A DNA stretch of 64,000 nt from Rhizorhabdus histidinilytica (lineage in GTDB: Bacteria; Pseudomonadota; Alphaproteobacteria; Sphingomonadales; Sphingomonadaceae), in assembly GCF_900167915.1 (NCBI RefSeq), contig NZ_FUYM01000002.1, positions 186,001 to 250,000 of the forward strand, given 5' to 3'. Shown here in pieces: positions 34,053 through 42,362 of the stretch. The notes beneath the pieces are model-generated. The model was not told the DNA's origin. It ran no database searches and saw only the letters and a list, made by a program, of their open reading frames with translations. Each line of letters starts with the position of its first letter. Position 1 is the stretch's first letter. Both the position numbers and the translations under genes were made by a program.

Positions 34053-35337
34053 GGCGTTCGAGCCGGTAGAAAGCGGGATCGACGATCGGCGCCGCGCCGG
34101 TGGCGAGATCGGCGGCGAGCCGTCCCGCGGCGGGCGAGGTGCCGAAACCATGGCCCGAGAAGCCCGAGGCGAGAGTCAGGCCGGGCAGCTTCGCGACCGG
34201 CGAGATGACCGGCAGCGAATCCGGGGTGACGTCGATCGTGCCGGCCCAGCTTTCCTCGATCACCGCATTGCCGAACGCCGGCCAGGCGGCGACGAGGTTG
34301 CGCATCGCCTCCGCATTGAGGCCCTCGTTCACCGGTGGGTCCATCGTCCGCACCCGCTCGAACGGTGAGGTCGCCGCCGCGCCCCAATGGCGCCCGAGCG
34401 CGAGATCGTTCACGAAATCGCGGCCGAGCGACAGCCGCACGTTCCGCCACTGCGCGCGCAGCATCGGCAGGTAGCGGTGGCCGATCAGCAGGCTGTCGGG
34501 GACCAGCGGCACGATGAAGGCGCCCCGCTGGGTGATCGTGTAGCCGCCGTCGGCGCGCTTGCGGAACGAGAAGTCGGGCGCGCCCACCGCGATCTCGGTC
34601 GGCCCCTCCATCGGCGCGGTGCGCAGCACCGAGGCGACCAGCGGCAGGGTGGGCAGCGACACGCCGAGATTGCCGAGGAAGCGCCGCGACCACAGGCCGC
34701 CGGCGAGGATGACCTGGTCGCAGCCGATCTCGCCGCGCTCGGTGACGACGCCGGCGACGCGGCCCGCCGCCATCGACAGGGTGCGGACCGCACAATCCTC
34801 GACGATGACCGCGCCCTTCGACAGCGCGGCGCGGGCGATCGCGCTCGCCGCAAGCGTCGGTTCGGCGCGCCCGTCGGTCGGCGAGTGGATGCCGCCGGCC
34901 CAGCCGCCGGTGCCGCCGGGCACGAGCCGGTCGATCTCCCCGGGGGTCAGCAGCCGCGCGTCGAGCGCCTTCCCGACCGCTTCCAGCCAGGCGCGATGCC
35001 CGGCCATCTCCGCCTCGGTCCGGGCGACGTACATGATGCCGGCGCGGCGATAGCCGACATCGGCGCCGACCCGCTCGGCCATCGCTGCCCACAGCCGTTC
35101 GGAGGCGAGCGAAAGCGGCAGGTCATGCTCCTCGCGCCCGATCTTGCGGATCCAGCCGAGGTTGCGCGACGACTGCTCTCCCGCGATCCGCCCCTTTTCG
35201 AGGACGGTCACCGGGATACCGCGCTCGGCCAGGGTCAGCGCGGCCATCAGCCCGACGATGCCGCCGCCGATCACGACCACCGTCGTCGATCGCGGCATCT
35301 CCTGCGAGGTCTGGACCGGAGTGATGCGTGGGGCCAC
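34042..35337 (-). CDS. FAD-dependent oxidoreductase of the DAO (glycine/D-amino acid oxidase) family
   Basis: 431 residues from a GTG with AAGGA upstream; an ATG 13 codons in is an alternative. The Rossmann loop GGGIVG is at 24-29, followed by EQSSRNLGWIRK, then substrate-domain strands and GFSGHGFGTSPAAGRLAADL (20 residues, about 390), the C-terminal FAD-contact motif. DAO-family enzymes oxidise amines or amino acids to imines. It is the last gene of a leftward group with RidA and an ornithine-cyclodeaminase homologue, both of which act on imine-type chemistry. It is predicted to be cytosolic. Confidence 0.9.
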   Translation of the reverse strand: MAPRITPVQTSQEMPRSTTVVVIGGGIVGLMAALTLAERGIPVTVLEKGRIAGEQSSRNLGWIRKIGREEHDLPLSLASERLWAAMAERVGADVGYRRAGIMYVARTEAEMAGHRAWLEAVGKALDARLLTPGEIDRLVPGGTGGWAGGIHSPTDGRAEPTLAASAIARAALSKGAVIVEDCAVRTLSMAAGRVAGVVTERGEIGCDQVILAGGLWSRRFLGNLGVSLPTLPLVASVLRTAPMEGPTEIAVGAPDFSFRKRADGGYTITQRGAFIVPLVPDSLLIGHRYLPMLRAQWRNVRLSLGRDFVNDLALGRHWGAAATSPFERVRTMDPPVNEGLNAEAMRNLVAAWPAFGNAVIEESWAGTIDVTPDSLPVISPVAKLPGLTLASGFSGHGFGTSPAAGRLAADLATGAAPIVDPAFYRLERLSS

Positions 35338-35375
35338 GGCGCTGATCCTTGGGCTCGATGGGCGGGGAGGGGACG

Positions 35376-35798
35376 TCAGAGCGAAATGGCGATCTCTTTG
35401 ACGTTGGCCTTCGCCGCGCCGCGATAGGCGGTGACCTCGATCTCGACCTTGTACTCGCTCGATCCGAGCGGCGGGCTGGTCAGGGTGAGGGTTGGGTTGA
35501 TGCCGCGCATCTTGTCCGCATAGGCGGTCATGACGGCGTCGATGTCCTCGGGGAACTGGACGAAGACGCGCGCCGCGACGATGTCCTCCAGCGTGGAGCC
35601 GACCGAGGCCAGCGCCGCGTCGATATTGGCAAGGACCTGGAGCGTCTGCTCGGTCAGGTCCTTGGGGATCAGCTTGGTGCGCGGGTTGCGGCCGGCGGTG
35701 TTGGAAACGAAGATCAGGTTGTCGACGGCGACGAGCCGCGAATAGCTGCCCCGCTCCTCGGCGGGGGAGCCGGTCTTCACTTTGACGATATCGGTCAT
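35376..35798 (-). CDS. Rid-family (RidA/YjgF-like) protein
   Basis: 140 residues. The YjgF fold is recognised from VAVDNLIFVSNTAGRNP, LQVLANIDAALASVGSTLED (20 residues) and KVEIEVTAYRG at the end. The arginine that holds the imine carboxylate in archetypal RidA (PARSCVEV segment) is not found: the matching region reads PTLTLTSPPLGSSEY. So it is probably one of the Rid subfamilies lacking that residue, not a generic imine deaminase. It lies 38 bp before the flavin oxidase, so a role in handling its reactive product is inferred. Confidence 0.88.
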   Translation of the reverse strand: MTDIVKVKTGSPAEERGSYSRLVAVDNLIFVSNTAGRNPRTKLIPKDLTEQTLQVLANIDAALASVGSTLEDIVAARVFVQFPEDIDAVMTAYADKMRGINPTLTLTSPPLGSSEYKVEIEVTAYRGAAKANVKEIAISL

Positions 35799-35838
35799 GG
35801 TCCGGGTCCTTCGGGACGGAAAGAGGATCGGCGGCGGA

Positions 35839-36990
35839 TCAGCGCAGGACGGGCTGGTCCCACAGGTTGAGCGGGACGCCGATCCCCTGCTCGATGGCGT
35901 TGCGGTAGACGACCGTGCCCCAGGCGACGTCCTCGACCGGCATGCCGCCGACCGACATGATGATGATCTCCTCGTCGTCGCGGCGGCCGGGGGCCTCGCC
36001 CGCGACGATCTTGCCCAGGTCCTCGATCTGGTCGCGCGACATGCGGCCCTCGTCGATCAGGTCGAGGAAGCGGATGCCGACCACGGGGACGTTGTTGTGG
36101 ACCGGCTTCGGATTCTCCTCGTGCCAGGCGTCGTAGAGGCCGGGATTGTCGAGCACCTTGCGGATCTCGGGTGATTCCATGCCCTCGTCTATGTTGGTCA
36201 GCGACGGCATCGACAGGAAGGTGCCGGGGCTGACCCATTCGCGCTTCACCACCGGATAGATCGACGGATCGCCGATCGCGCCCGACTGGCAATAGGTCAC
36301 GATGTCGGAGTTGCGGACGACCTCCTCGATCGTGTCGACGACCTGGACGGTGGTGATCTGCGGATAGGTCTCGGCCACCCAGCCGAGGAAGGCGTCGAGG
36401 CTCTTCTGGCCGCGTCCCTTGACCTTTACCGTGTCGATCTGCGGGCAGACCGCCATGAAGGCGGAGAGCGAGGTCTTCGCCATCACGCCGGGGCCGAGGA
36501 TGCCGACCACCTTCGAATCCTTGCGGGCGAGGTGGCGGGCGCCGACGCCGGGCACCGCGCCGGTGCGATAGGCGGACAGCAGGTTGGCCGACATGAAGGC
36601 CAGCGGTGCGCCGGTGTCGGCGTCGTTGAGCACGAACATCAGGATCGAGCGCGGCAGCCCCTTCTCGCGGTTGGCGATGTTCGAGCCGTACCATTTCATG
36701 CCGGCGGTGCGGAAACGCCCGCCCAGATAGGCCGGCATCGCCATGAAGCGGCGATCGGGGGTCGGCTTCGGCATGTCCGGGAAGGGCGAATCCTCCGGGA
36801 ACACCACGACCGAGCCGTGCGAGTTGTTGCTCGGTCCCGCCATCCGATAGTCGCCATGATAGAGGAGGGCGAACATCTCCTCCATCGTGTCGACGCAAGC
36901 CGCCATGTCGGTGACGCCCGCCCGGATCATGTCCTGTTCGGACAGGTAGATGAAGTCGATCCGGGTCGAGGTCGTCATGTCGTCAGCCAT
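35839..36990 (-). CDS. Ornithine cyclodeaminase/mu-crystallin family protein
   Basis: 383 residues. The substrate domain contains FMAMPAYLGGRFRTAGMKWYG (key AGMKWYGSN near 100) and LLSAYRTGAVPGVGARHLA, both conserved in the family. The Rossmann part has GILGPGVMAKTSLSAF (about 165), then TYCQSGA and FLSMPSLTN. Members are NAD(P)-dependent cyclodeaminases or imine reductases, and some are annotated as a subunit beside amine oxidases. It lies 40 bp upstream of the Rid gene on the same strand, forming an amine/imine module with it and the flavin oxidase. Specific substrate unknown. Confidence 0.88.
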   Translation of the reverse strand: MADDMTTSTRIDFIYLSEQDMIRAGVTDMAACVDTMEEMFALLYHGDYRMAGPSNNSHGSVVVFPEDSPFPDMPKPTPDRRFMAMPAYLGGRFRTAGMKWYGSNIANREKGLPRSILMFVLNDADTGAPLAFMSANLLSAYRTGAVPGVGARHLARKDSKVVGILGPGVMAKTSLSAFMAVCPQIDTVKVKGRGQKSLDAFLGWVAETYPQITTVQVVDTIEEVVRNSDIVTYCQSGAIGDPSIYPVVKREWVSPGTFLSMPSLTNIDEGMESPEIRKVLDNPGLYDAWHEENPKPVHNNVPVVGIRFLDLIDEGRMSRDQIEDLGKIVAGEAPGRRDDEEIIIMSVGGMPVEDVAWGTVVYRNAIEQGIGVPLNLWDQPVLR

Positions 36991-37009
36991 TGCAATGTTC
37001 CAGTTTCGG

Positions 37010-37027
37010 GGCCGCGCCGTCGCGGCC
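37010..37027 (-). terminator. Intercistronic hairpin before the cyclodeaminase-family gene
   Basis: GGCCGCG/CGCGGCC form a 7-bp stem with a 4-nt loop in the 105-bp gap between the cytochrome fusion and the cyclodeaminase-family gene. No U-run follows on the coding strand. It may set differential mRNA stability within a long operon or attenuate transcription. Confidence 0.35.
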
Positions 37028-37095
37028 GGTTGTTTCGCTGTGGGTTGGCGCGCCGGACCATCGGACGCGCTGGGATCGGTCGCGGCCGCGACCGG

Positions 37096-38175
37096 TCAGT
37101 CGCGGCCATAATGGTTCGCGAGGGCTGTGATCTCGGCCTGGCCCGGAATCGCCTTCGCCGATGCCGCCATCGTCGCGCCGGCCGCATCGTCGGTGTGATA
37201 GCCACGCTTGCCGTCGCGGAAATTGACGAGCTGCTGGGCGATGTAGCGCTTGTCCAGCCGGTTCAGCGCCGGCGCCTGCATCGTCGGATTACCCTCGCCC
37301 GCTTCGCCGTGGCAGGTCGCGCAGGTCTGGACCAGCTCGCCGATCGCGGCCGGCATGGGGCGTTGCGCGACCGGGGCGGCCGGCAGCTTGGGCAGCGCGG
37401 CGATGTAGGAGACCACCGCCTTGACGCCCTCGGGCCCCGGAACGGCGGTCGCCCGCCCGACCATCTGGAAGCCGTGCGCATCGTCGGTCTTGCCGCGCTT
37501 GCCCTCGCGGAAATTGGTGAGCTGGCGGACGAGATAGTCCGGGTCCTGGCCGGTCAGGTTGGGCGCGTACATATAGGCGCGGCCTTCGCCGGCATTGCCG
37601 TGGCATCCCGCGCAGGTGGTGAAGATCGCCTTGCCGGCGCCGCTGCCGAGCGACGGCCGCGCGGCGGCGATCCCGGCGCTCTTGTCGCCCTGGAAGGCGA
37701 GCAGGACCTTGCCGCTGTCGATGAATTCCTCGAAGCTGACGATCTTGCCGTCGCGGACCTTGAAGACATGGACGAGGTCAGCCTTGTAGCGGATGCCGGT
37801 GCTGCGGACCGTGCTTTCCTCGGTGCCGGGCACCGCGACCGTGTCGCCCGTGACGATATAGCCGAACTGGGTCGCCACCGGATTCTCCAGCGTCTCGTCA
37901 ACCTTGGCGAAGAAGTCGGCGACCCCGGCGGGGCCGTACCGCGTGCCGCCGAACGGCAGCTTGTCGGCCGGGCCGTAATAGGTCCAGGTTGCGTCGGGGG
38001 CGATCAGCCGCTCCAGTGCGGCCATGTCGCCGCGTTCGAACGCTTCGTAGAGCTCGCGGACGACGGTGGCTGAATCCTGGGCGGGTTGCGGCGTGGTCAG
38101 GGCCTTTCCGGCCGCCACGCCCGAGAAGAGCAGCAGCGCCGCGACGAGGCCGGCTTTCGGCGATAGCGATTTCAT
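37096..38175 (-). CDS. Exported SnoaL-like domain fused to a diheme cytochrome c
   Basis: 359 residues from MKSLSPKAGLVAALLLFSG, a clear signal peptide; the longer in-frame reading runs through the neighbouring flavoenzyme gene and is rejected. Residues about 35-148 are an NTF2/SnoaL domain (WTYYGPADKLPFGGT, GVADFFAKV, FEEFIDSGKV) very like the stand-alone protein at 27072-27485. Two cytochrome c domains follow with heme sites CAGCH (about 188) and CATCH (about 285); each has downstream Met residues as possible axial ligands. The protein is periplasmic and redox-active. It is encoded 50 bp after an exported FAD oxidase and may take its electrons. I know of no standard name for this domain order. 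Confidence 0.9.
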   Translation of the reverse strand: MKSLSPKAGLVAALLLFSGVAAGKALTTPQPAQDSATVVRELYEAFERGDMAALERLIAPDATWTYYGPADKLPFGGTRYGPAGVADFFAKVDETLENPVATQFGYIVTGDTVAVPGTEESTVRSTGIRYKADLVHVFKVRDGKIVSFEEFIDSGKVLLAFQGDKSAGIAAARPSLGSGAGKAIFTTCAGCHGNAGEGRAYMYAPNLTGQDPDYLVRQLTNFREGKRGKTDDAHGFQMVGRATAVPGPEGVKAVVSYIAALPKLPAAPVAQRPMPAAIGELVQTCATCHGEAGEGNPTMQAPALNRLDKRYIAQQLVNFRDGKRGYHTDDAAGATMAASAKAIPGQAEITALANHYGRD

Positions 38176-38225
38176 TGCACGATTCCCGAGGCGAGGATGG
38201 AAGGGACGACGGATGAGGGCGCCGG

Positions 38226-39713
38226 TCATGACTGGCCGTAAAATCCGTGGAACACGCCCTTGGGGTCCCATTGCCGGCGCAGCCTGGCGAGCCGGGCCCA
38301 GGCCTCCGGGGAGTAGCAGTCGCGGATGTCCTCGGGCCGCCCCTCCTGGTCCATCTCGTTGATGTAGCTGCCGCTGGAGACGGACTTCAGCTCCTTGAAC
38401 AGCTTCAGGCAATAGGCGCGGCTCGCGGCCTCCTGGGCGGGCTCGTCCCATTCCATGTAATAAGCCAGATAGAAGCGGCCGATCCGCGAGCAGGCGGCCT
38501 CGGGCATCTTGTTGGTGCCCATGTAGAGCAGCAGAGGCGTGCCGCGCGGCGCCGGGCAATTGGGGATGTGCCGCTTCAATATCTCGACCGCTTCCATCGG
38601 CCGGTCGATCCACGCGTCGTCGCCCATCCAGAAGCCCTGCGGGAAGGACGCTTCGTTGTCGCTGTAATAGCGGTCGAAACTGCCGGCGCGGTTCTCGATC
38701 CTGTCGATCGCGCGGGCGATCAGCGGATCGCGCAGCAGCGGGGCGAGCTTGCGCCGGCCCTCGGCCTCGCTCGCGACGAAGGCGTTGATGTCGAGATAGA
38801 TGCGCTGGCGCTGCTCGACCGGTGCGTCCTCGGCGACGTCGGGTGCCGCGGCGACCGCGAACAGCACCTCGACGTCCTTGTCGAGCCGCGGGACGACGGT
38901 GTCCATCACCCGCGTGACCGCGTCGAGCTCGCCATAGGCGAAGGTGTAGCTCGCGCCCCAGATCACCTTGGGCGCGTCGAAGCATTGCAGGTGGAAGCGG
39001 ACGACCACGCCGAACAGGCCTGGCCCACCGCCGCGCGCGGCCCAGAACAGGTCGCGATTCTCGGTCTCGCTGGCGCGCAGCAGCCGCCCGTCGGCGGTGA
39101 CGATGTCGACCGCCTTGACGGCGAACACGCTCATCCCCTGCGACCAGGCGTTGGTGTTCAGGCCGACGCCGCCGCCGAGCAGGAAGCCGCTGATCGGCAC
39201 GGTGCCGCAATGCGCGCCGGGAAAGGCGAGGTCGTCCTCCGCCAGCCGCTCGGCCAGGCCGCGCGAGAAGACGCCGGGGCCGACGACGGCGATCTTCGCC
39301 GCCTTGTCGACCGCGATCCCGTCGAGGCGGCTGACGTCGATCAGCATGCCGCGGTCGCGCAGGAAGCAGGCGGCCATGCTGTGGCCGCCGCAGCGCGTGG
39401 TAACCTTCATCCCGTTGGCGGCGGCGAAGCGGACCGCCTCCTGCACATCCTCGACCCGCTCGACCTGGACGATCATGTCGGGCCGCCGGTCGGCCTTCGC
39501 CCGCTGCCAGATCATCGCCTCGCGCCAGGTCTCGTAGCCGGCGTCACCCTTGACGACGACGGTGCCGGCGATCCGCGCCTGGAGCGCCGCGGCGTCGCTG
39601 CCCTTCGCCGGCGCGGCGAAGCTCTCGGCGCCGGACAGCGCCGTCGCCACGGGGATCGAGACGGCGGTGGCGTGCAGGAAGCGGCGTCGCGACCAAAGAG
39701 CAAGGCGGGACAT
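38226..39713 (-). CDS. Tat-exported FAD-linked oxidoreductase of the berberine-bridge-enzyme type
   Basis: 495 residues from MSRLALWSRRRFLHATA, a twin-arginine signal (RRRFLHA). The FAD_binding_4 domain carries RCGGHSMA with His near 110 and GAHCGTVPISGF with Cys near 167, the two residues that anchor FAD covalently at both 8-alpha and C6 in bicovalent flavoproteins. The BBE C-terminal motif YSPEAWARLARLRRQWDPKG is present. Such enzymes oxidise alcohols, sugars, amines or alkaloids. Export in folded form fits a Tat flavoprotein. The adjacent diheme cytochrome c suggests it works as a dehydrogenase rather than passing electrons to O2. LysR box 3 lies 83 bp upstream. Confidence 0.92.
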   Translation of the reverse strand: MSRLALWSRRRFLHATAVSIPVATALSGAESFAAPAKGSDAAALQARIAGTVVVKGDAGYETWREAMIWQRAKADRRPDMIVQVERVEDVQEAVRFAAANGMKVTTRCGGHSMAACFLRDRGMLIDVSRLDGIAVDKAAKIAVVGPGVFSRGLAERLAEDDLAFPGAHCGTVPISGFLLGGGVGLNTNAWSQGMSVFAVKAVDIVTADGRLLRASETENRDLFWAARGGGPGLFGVVVRFHLQCFDAPKVIWGASYTFAYGELDAVTRVMDTVVPRLDKDVEVLFAVAAAPDVAEDAPVEQRQRIYLDINAFVASEAEGRRKLAPLLRDPLIARAIDRIENRAGSFDRYYSDNEASFPQGFWMGDDAWIDRPMEAVEILKRHIPNCPAPRGTPLLLYMGTNKMPEAACSRIGRFYLAYYMEWDEPAQEAASRAYCLKLFKELKSVSSGSYINEMDQEGRPEDIRDCYSPEAWARLARLRRQWDPKGVFHGFYGQS

Positions 39714-39787
39714 GAATACTCCGGTTGTTCCTTCGGAACCTATGAAGCCAGGGGGAAGGGCATACAACGCCAGCCCTCCGTCCACTT

Positions 39788-39804
39788 GTTGCGCAAGTGG
39801 CAAC
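39788..39804. promoter_or_regulatory. LysR box 3, GTTGCgcaagtgGCAAC
   Basis: Perfect arms with the same 7-bp spacer as the other boxes, preceded by TT. It is centred 83 bp upstream of the berberine-bridge-type gene, at the head of the leftward operon down to 34042. Confidence 0.7.
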
Positions 39805-39871
39805 GTTTTTCGGGATCGGTGTCCATCGGGCCGCTGAGCCCGCGGAAAACCCCGATATGGTAGCTGCCAAT

Positions 39872-40864
39872 CTATCTGCCGGGCTTGCCGCCATCGATCT
39901 CGTTCACGGCCTGGAGGATGGCGGCGAACGCCGGACCCGAAGGCGCGACCACGTCAAAATGGTTGGCGCCTTGCAGGATGACGCGGCCGACATCATTGCC
40001 CGCCGCCTTTGCCCGCTCGGCGAACCGCGTGTTGCTGGCAATCCGCCATTCCGCATCCTTGCTGCCGTCGATGACGCGCAGGCGTCCGTCGAGCGGCAGC
40101 AGGCTATCCGGGGACGCTTCGGCATAGCGAAGTCTCGCCTCTTCGAGGGTGGTCACTCCGAGGATCGACAGCGTGGATCGCCGCCCCGATTTCTCCAACG
40201 CATCCTCCAGCGAGGATACGCTCGCCACGACGACCACGCCGCGGAGGTGGATCGGGGGCCTCGACGGCGCGATCGCGCTGGCCGGCGGGATGTGGCTGCG
40301 CCCTGCCAGCCACAGTGCCAGATGCCCCCCGGCCGAATGACCGACAGCCGTCACCCTGCCTAGATCCAGCCGATATTTCTTGCTCAGCGTCGCGACGAAG
40401 TCGGCCGCTCGCGAGACATCGAGATAGGTGCCTGGAAAGCCCCCTCCGGCGTTGCCCAGGCGACGATATTCGATGCTCCAGGTGGCATAGCCCTGCCGCG
40501 ACAGGTTCTCGACGAGCGCGTCCGAATAATCCTTGTTCCAGTCCGACATCCAGCCCCCTCCGTGGAGGAAGATGACGACCGGATAGCCGGCGGGCGGAGG
40601 AGCTTTTGCGGGAATGCGGAGGTCGCCGAACTGGAGGGGGCTGTCATCGGCGTAGCGCAATCGCGCCGTCGGCTGCGTGCGCGGCAGCCAGTCCATCATT
40701 TGATGGTCGGTGATATTCGCATAGCCGTTCTGAACCTGGGTGGGCGGATGGTCCGCCAGGGCAGGCGACCCGATGGCGAGCAAGAGGATGACCGATGCGA
40801 GATGTTTGAATCGTCCGGCCGTGCGGCGGACCCGGAACCGGTCGAGAAGCTGATGATAGCGCAT
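39872..40864 (-). CDS. Exported alpha/beta hydrolase (BD-FAE/kynurenine-formamidase-like)
   Basis: 330 residues with an N-terminal signal sequence ending near SPALAD (about 38). The oxyanion motif is HGGGW (about 100), the nucleophile elbow GHSAGG (Ser about 176), and a late GANHFDV supplies the His. This is the HGGG branch, which contains carbohydrate/feruloyl esterases and kynurenine formamidases. It is probably a periplasmic esterase or amidase. It lies 51 bp after an exported amidohydrolase on the same strand and 158 bp upstream of LysR box 3's operon. Its sequence is visibly less GC-rich than that of the flanking operons. Confidence 0.88.
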   Translation of the reverse strand: MRYHQLLDRFRVRRTAGRFKHLASVILLLAIGSPALADHPPTQVQNGYANITDHQMMDWLPRTQPTARLRYADDSPLQFGDLRIPAKAPPPAGYPVVIFLHGGGWMSDWNKDYSDALVENLSRQGYATWSIEYRRLGNAGGGFPGTYLDVSRAADFVATLSKKYRLDLGRVTAVGHSAGGHLALWLAGRSHIPPASAIAPSRPPIHLRGVVVVASVSSLEDALEKSGRRSTLSILGVTTLEEARLRYAEASPDSLLPLDGRLRVIDGSKDAEWRIASNTRFAERAKAAGNDVGRVILQGANHFDVVAPSGPAFAAILQAVNEIDGGKPGR

Positions 40865-40915
40865 TGTCGGGCTGCTTTCGTCGATGGACCGGCTGCACTC
40901 TGCCGGGAAATCGAT

Positions 40916-42268
40916 CTAGATCGCGATATCGAAAACCTTTCGGGCGGTGCCGCTCAACACATTTCGTGCCATCCGCTCGCAGTCCTTGTCGGTCCAGCCA
41001 TAATGACTGCGATAGTCGGCGAGCACTTTGGCCAATACCCGGCGTTCGTTGTCCACACTGTAGGCAAGGGCTTCCGGACTGGAAAAGTCGCTGCCGTGCA
41101 TGATCTTTTCTGACGGGGCGAGGCCCAGGAACGTTCTCAATACGTCTTCGAGCGTGCCCGGATGATGTGAAATATAGGACAGGTCCGTGTAGACATTGGG
41201 AAACTGGCTGATGAACGACGCCACATGGTGGTGATACGGATATCCTGAATGTATCAGGACGAACCTGGTGCCCGCGGCTTGCACGTCGGCATCGGTGAAG
41301 GTGTGATAAAGGCCGCGCGGATCGTTCCAGTCGGCGCGCAGCAAGGTGTTCAGCGCGACGCAGACATGGATTATGATGTTGAGATTGAGCTCTCCGGCGC
41401 GAACGAACAGGGCATTCAGCAGATAATCTTCATAGGTCCAGAGCGCGGCCGTGATTGTATCGTCGTCATATGTCGGCGCCCTGCCTTCGATGAAGGCTGA
41501 CGGCTTCGCGTCCAATGCGATCTTCAGGGCGCGGTCCGCGTCGGCGCGCGAGACCTTCCTGAACGAGATCGGCCGATAATAGGCGATGGGCAGCTTTATC
41601 CCCCTGCATCCGTTTTTCGCGCATGTCGCGACGATATCGAGGAGGGCCTTCTTGAATTGATCGATCTCGGTGATCCCTCGATCGCGCGCCCAGCCAGGCT
41701 GGATCAGCGGGCCGATGGAGAAGGTCCATACGAAGCGGTCGTCGGGGAACAGGGCCTTGGGCCGGACGGGATCGGTGGATTCCGATTGAAGGACGACCGC
41801 GGCTATCCGCTCATAATCCATTTTCTCTCGGTAATATGCCGTCGCATCAGGGTGACGGGCGATGATCGCATCCAGATTTTCGCGGGTCGGTTCGGCGCCA
41901 TAGGTCCGTGCGATGTAGTTTCGCAGACCGACCTGCGGCGGCATCCGCTCCCAATGGGCGGCATATTCCGGAATGAGGCGATCGCGCAGCGCGTCTTTTT
42001 CGGGGAATGGCCCCGGCGGCAGCCCGCCATCGGCAAAGCCGCGCGCATAGACGGCGTTGCTCTTGGTGGCCGTCAGAAACGCCCGCTCATGGGTATGCGA
42101 GTCTATGGCTTCGATCTCGCGGAGGTCTGTCGAACCGACCATGATCTCCGGCCGTCGCGCCGGCGTGGAATCGAAACGACTGGGTCGGGCCCTGCCGTCG
42201 TCGGCCTGAGTCAACATCGCCGCCGCGCTGCCAAAGCCGATCATTTTCAAGGCATGGCGTCTCTTCAT
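40916..42268 (-). CDS. Tat-exported amidohydrolase-2 family protein
   Basis: 450 residues. The N-terminus KRRHALKMIGFGSAAAML has a twin-arginine pattern (RRHALK). The TIM-barrel motifs are IDSHTHE (D56, H58, H60), IIIHVCVALN (about 278), LIHSGYPYHHH (about 318) and IMHGSDFSSPEAL (about 388), giving a full metal and catalytic set. It is distinct from the two YtcJ-type enzymes of this locus. It lies 94 bp after a TonB-receptor gene and just before a secreted alpha/beta hydrolase, so these three probably form one exported degradation unit. Substrate unknown. Confidence 0.87.
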   Translation of the reverse strand: MKRRHALKMIGFGSAAAMLTQADDGRARPSRFDSTPARRPEIMVGSTDLREIEAIDSHTHERAFLTATKSNAVYARGFADGGLPPGPFPEKDALRDRLIPEYAAHWERMPPQVGLRNYIARTYGAEPTRENLDAIIARHPDATAYYREKMDYERIAAVVLQSESTDPVRPKALFPDDRFVWTFSIGPLIQPGWARDRGITEIDQFKKALLDIVATCAKNGCRGIKLPIAYYRPISFRKVSRADADRALKIALDAKPSAFIEGRAPTYDDDTITAALWTYEDYLLNALFVRAGELNLNIIIHVCVALNTLLRADWNDPRGLYHTFTDADVQAAGTRFVLIHSGYPYHHHVASFISQFPNVYTDLSYISHHPGTLEDVLRTFLGLAPSEKIMHGSDFSSPEALAYSVDNERRVLAKVLADYRSHYGWTDKDCERMARNVLSGTARKVFDIAI

Positions 42269-42288
42269 AGGGCCCTCCCAGAAAAGCC

Positions 42289-42329
42289 GGTCGGATTTGC
42301 GACGGGCGGAACACCCCGCTCATCCGACC
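42289..42329 (-). terminator. Two-tier intercistronic hairpin
   Basis: Outer arms GGTCGGAT/ATCCGACC enclose inner arms CGGG/CCCG in the 94-bp gap between the TonB receptor and the amidohydrolase. There is no U-run. It may attenuate transcription or protect the upstream message. Confidence 0.4.
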
Positions 42330-42362
42330 AGTATTTCGATATCGGGTGAAGATCTCCGCTTT

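Noticed and set aside
36532-38073. A 513-codon plus-strand open frame over the cyclodeaminase and cytochrome genes
   Set aside because: Shadow of two well-supported minus-strand genes; no motif or ribosome binding site.
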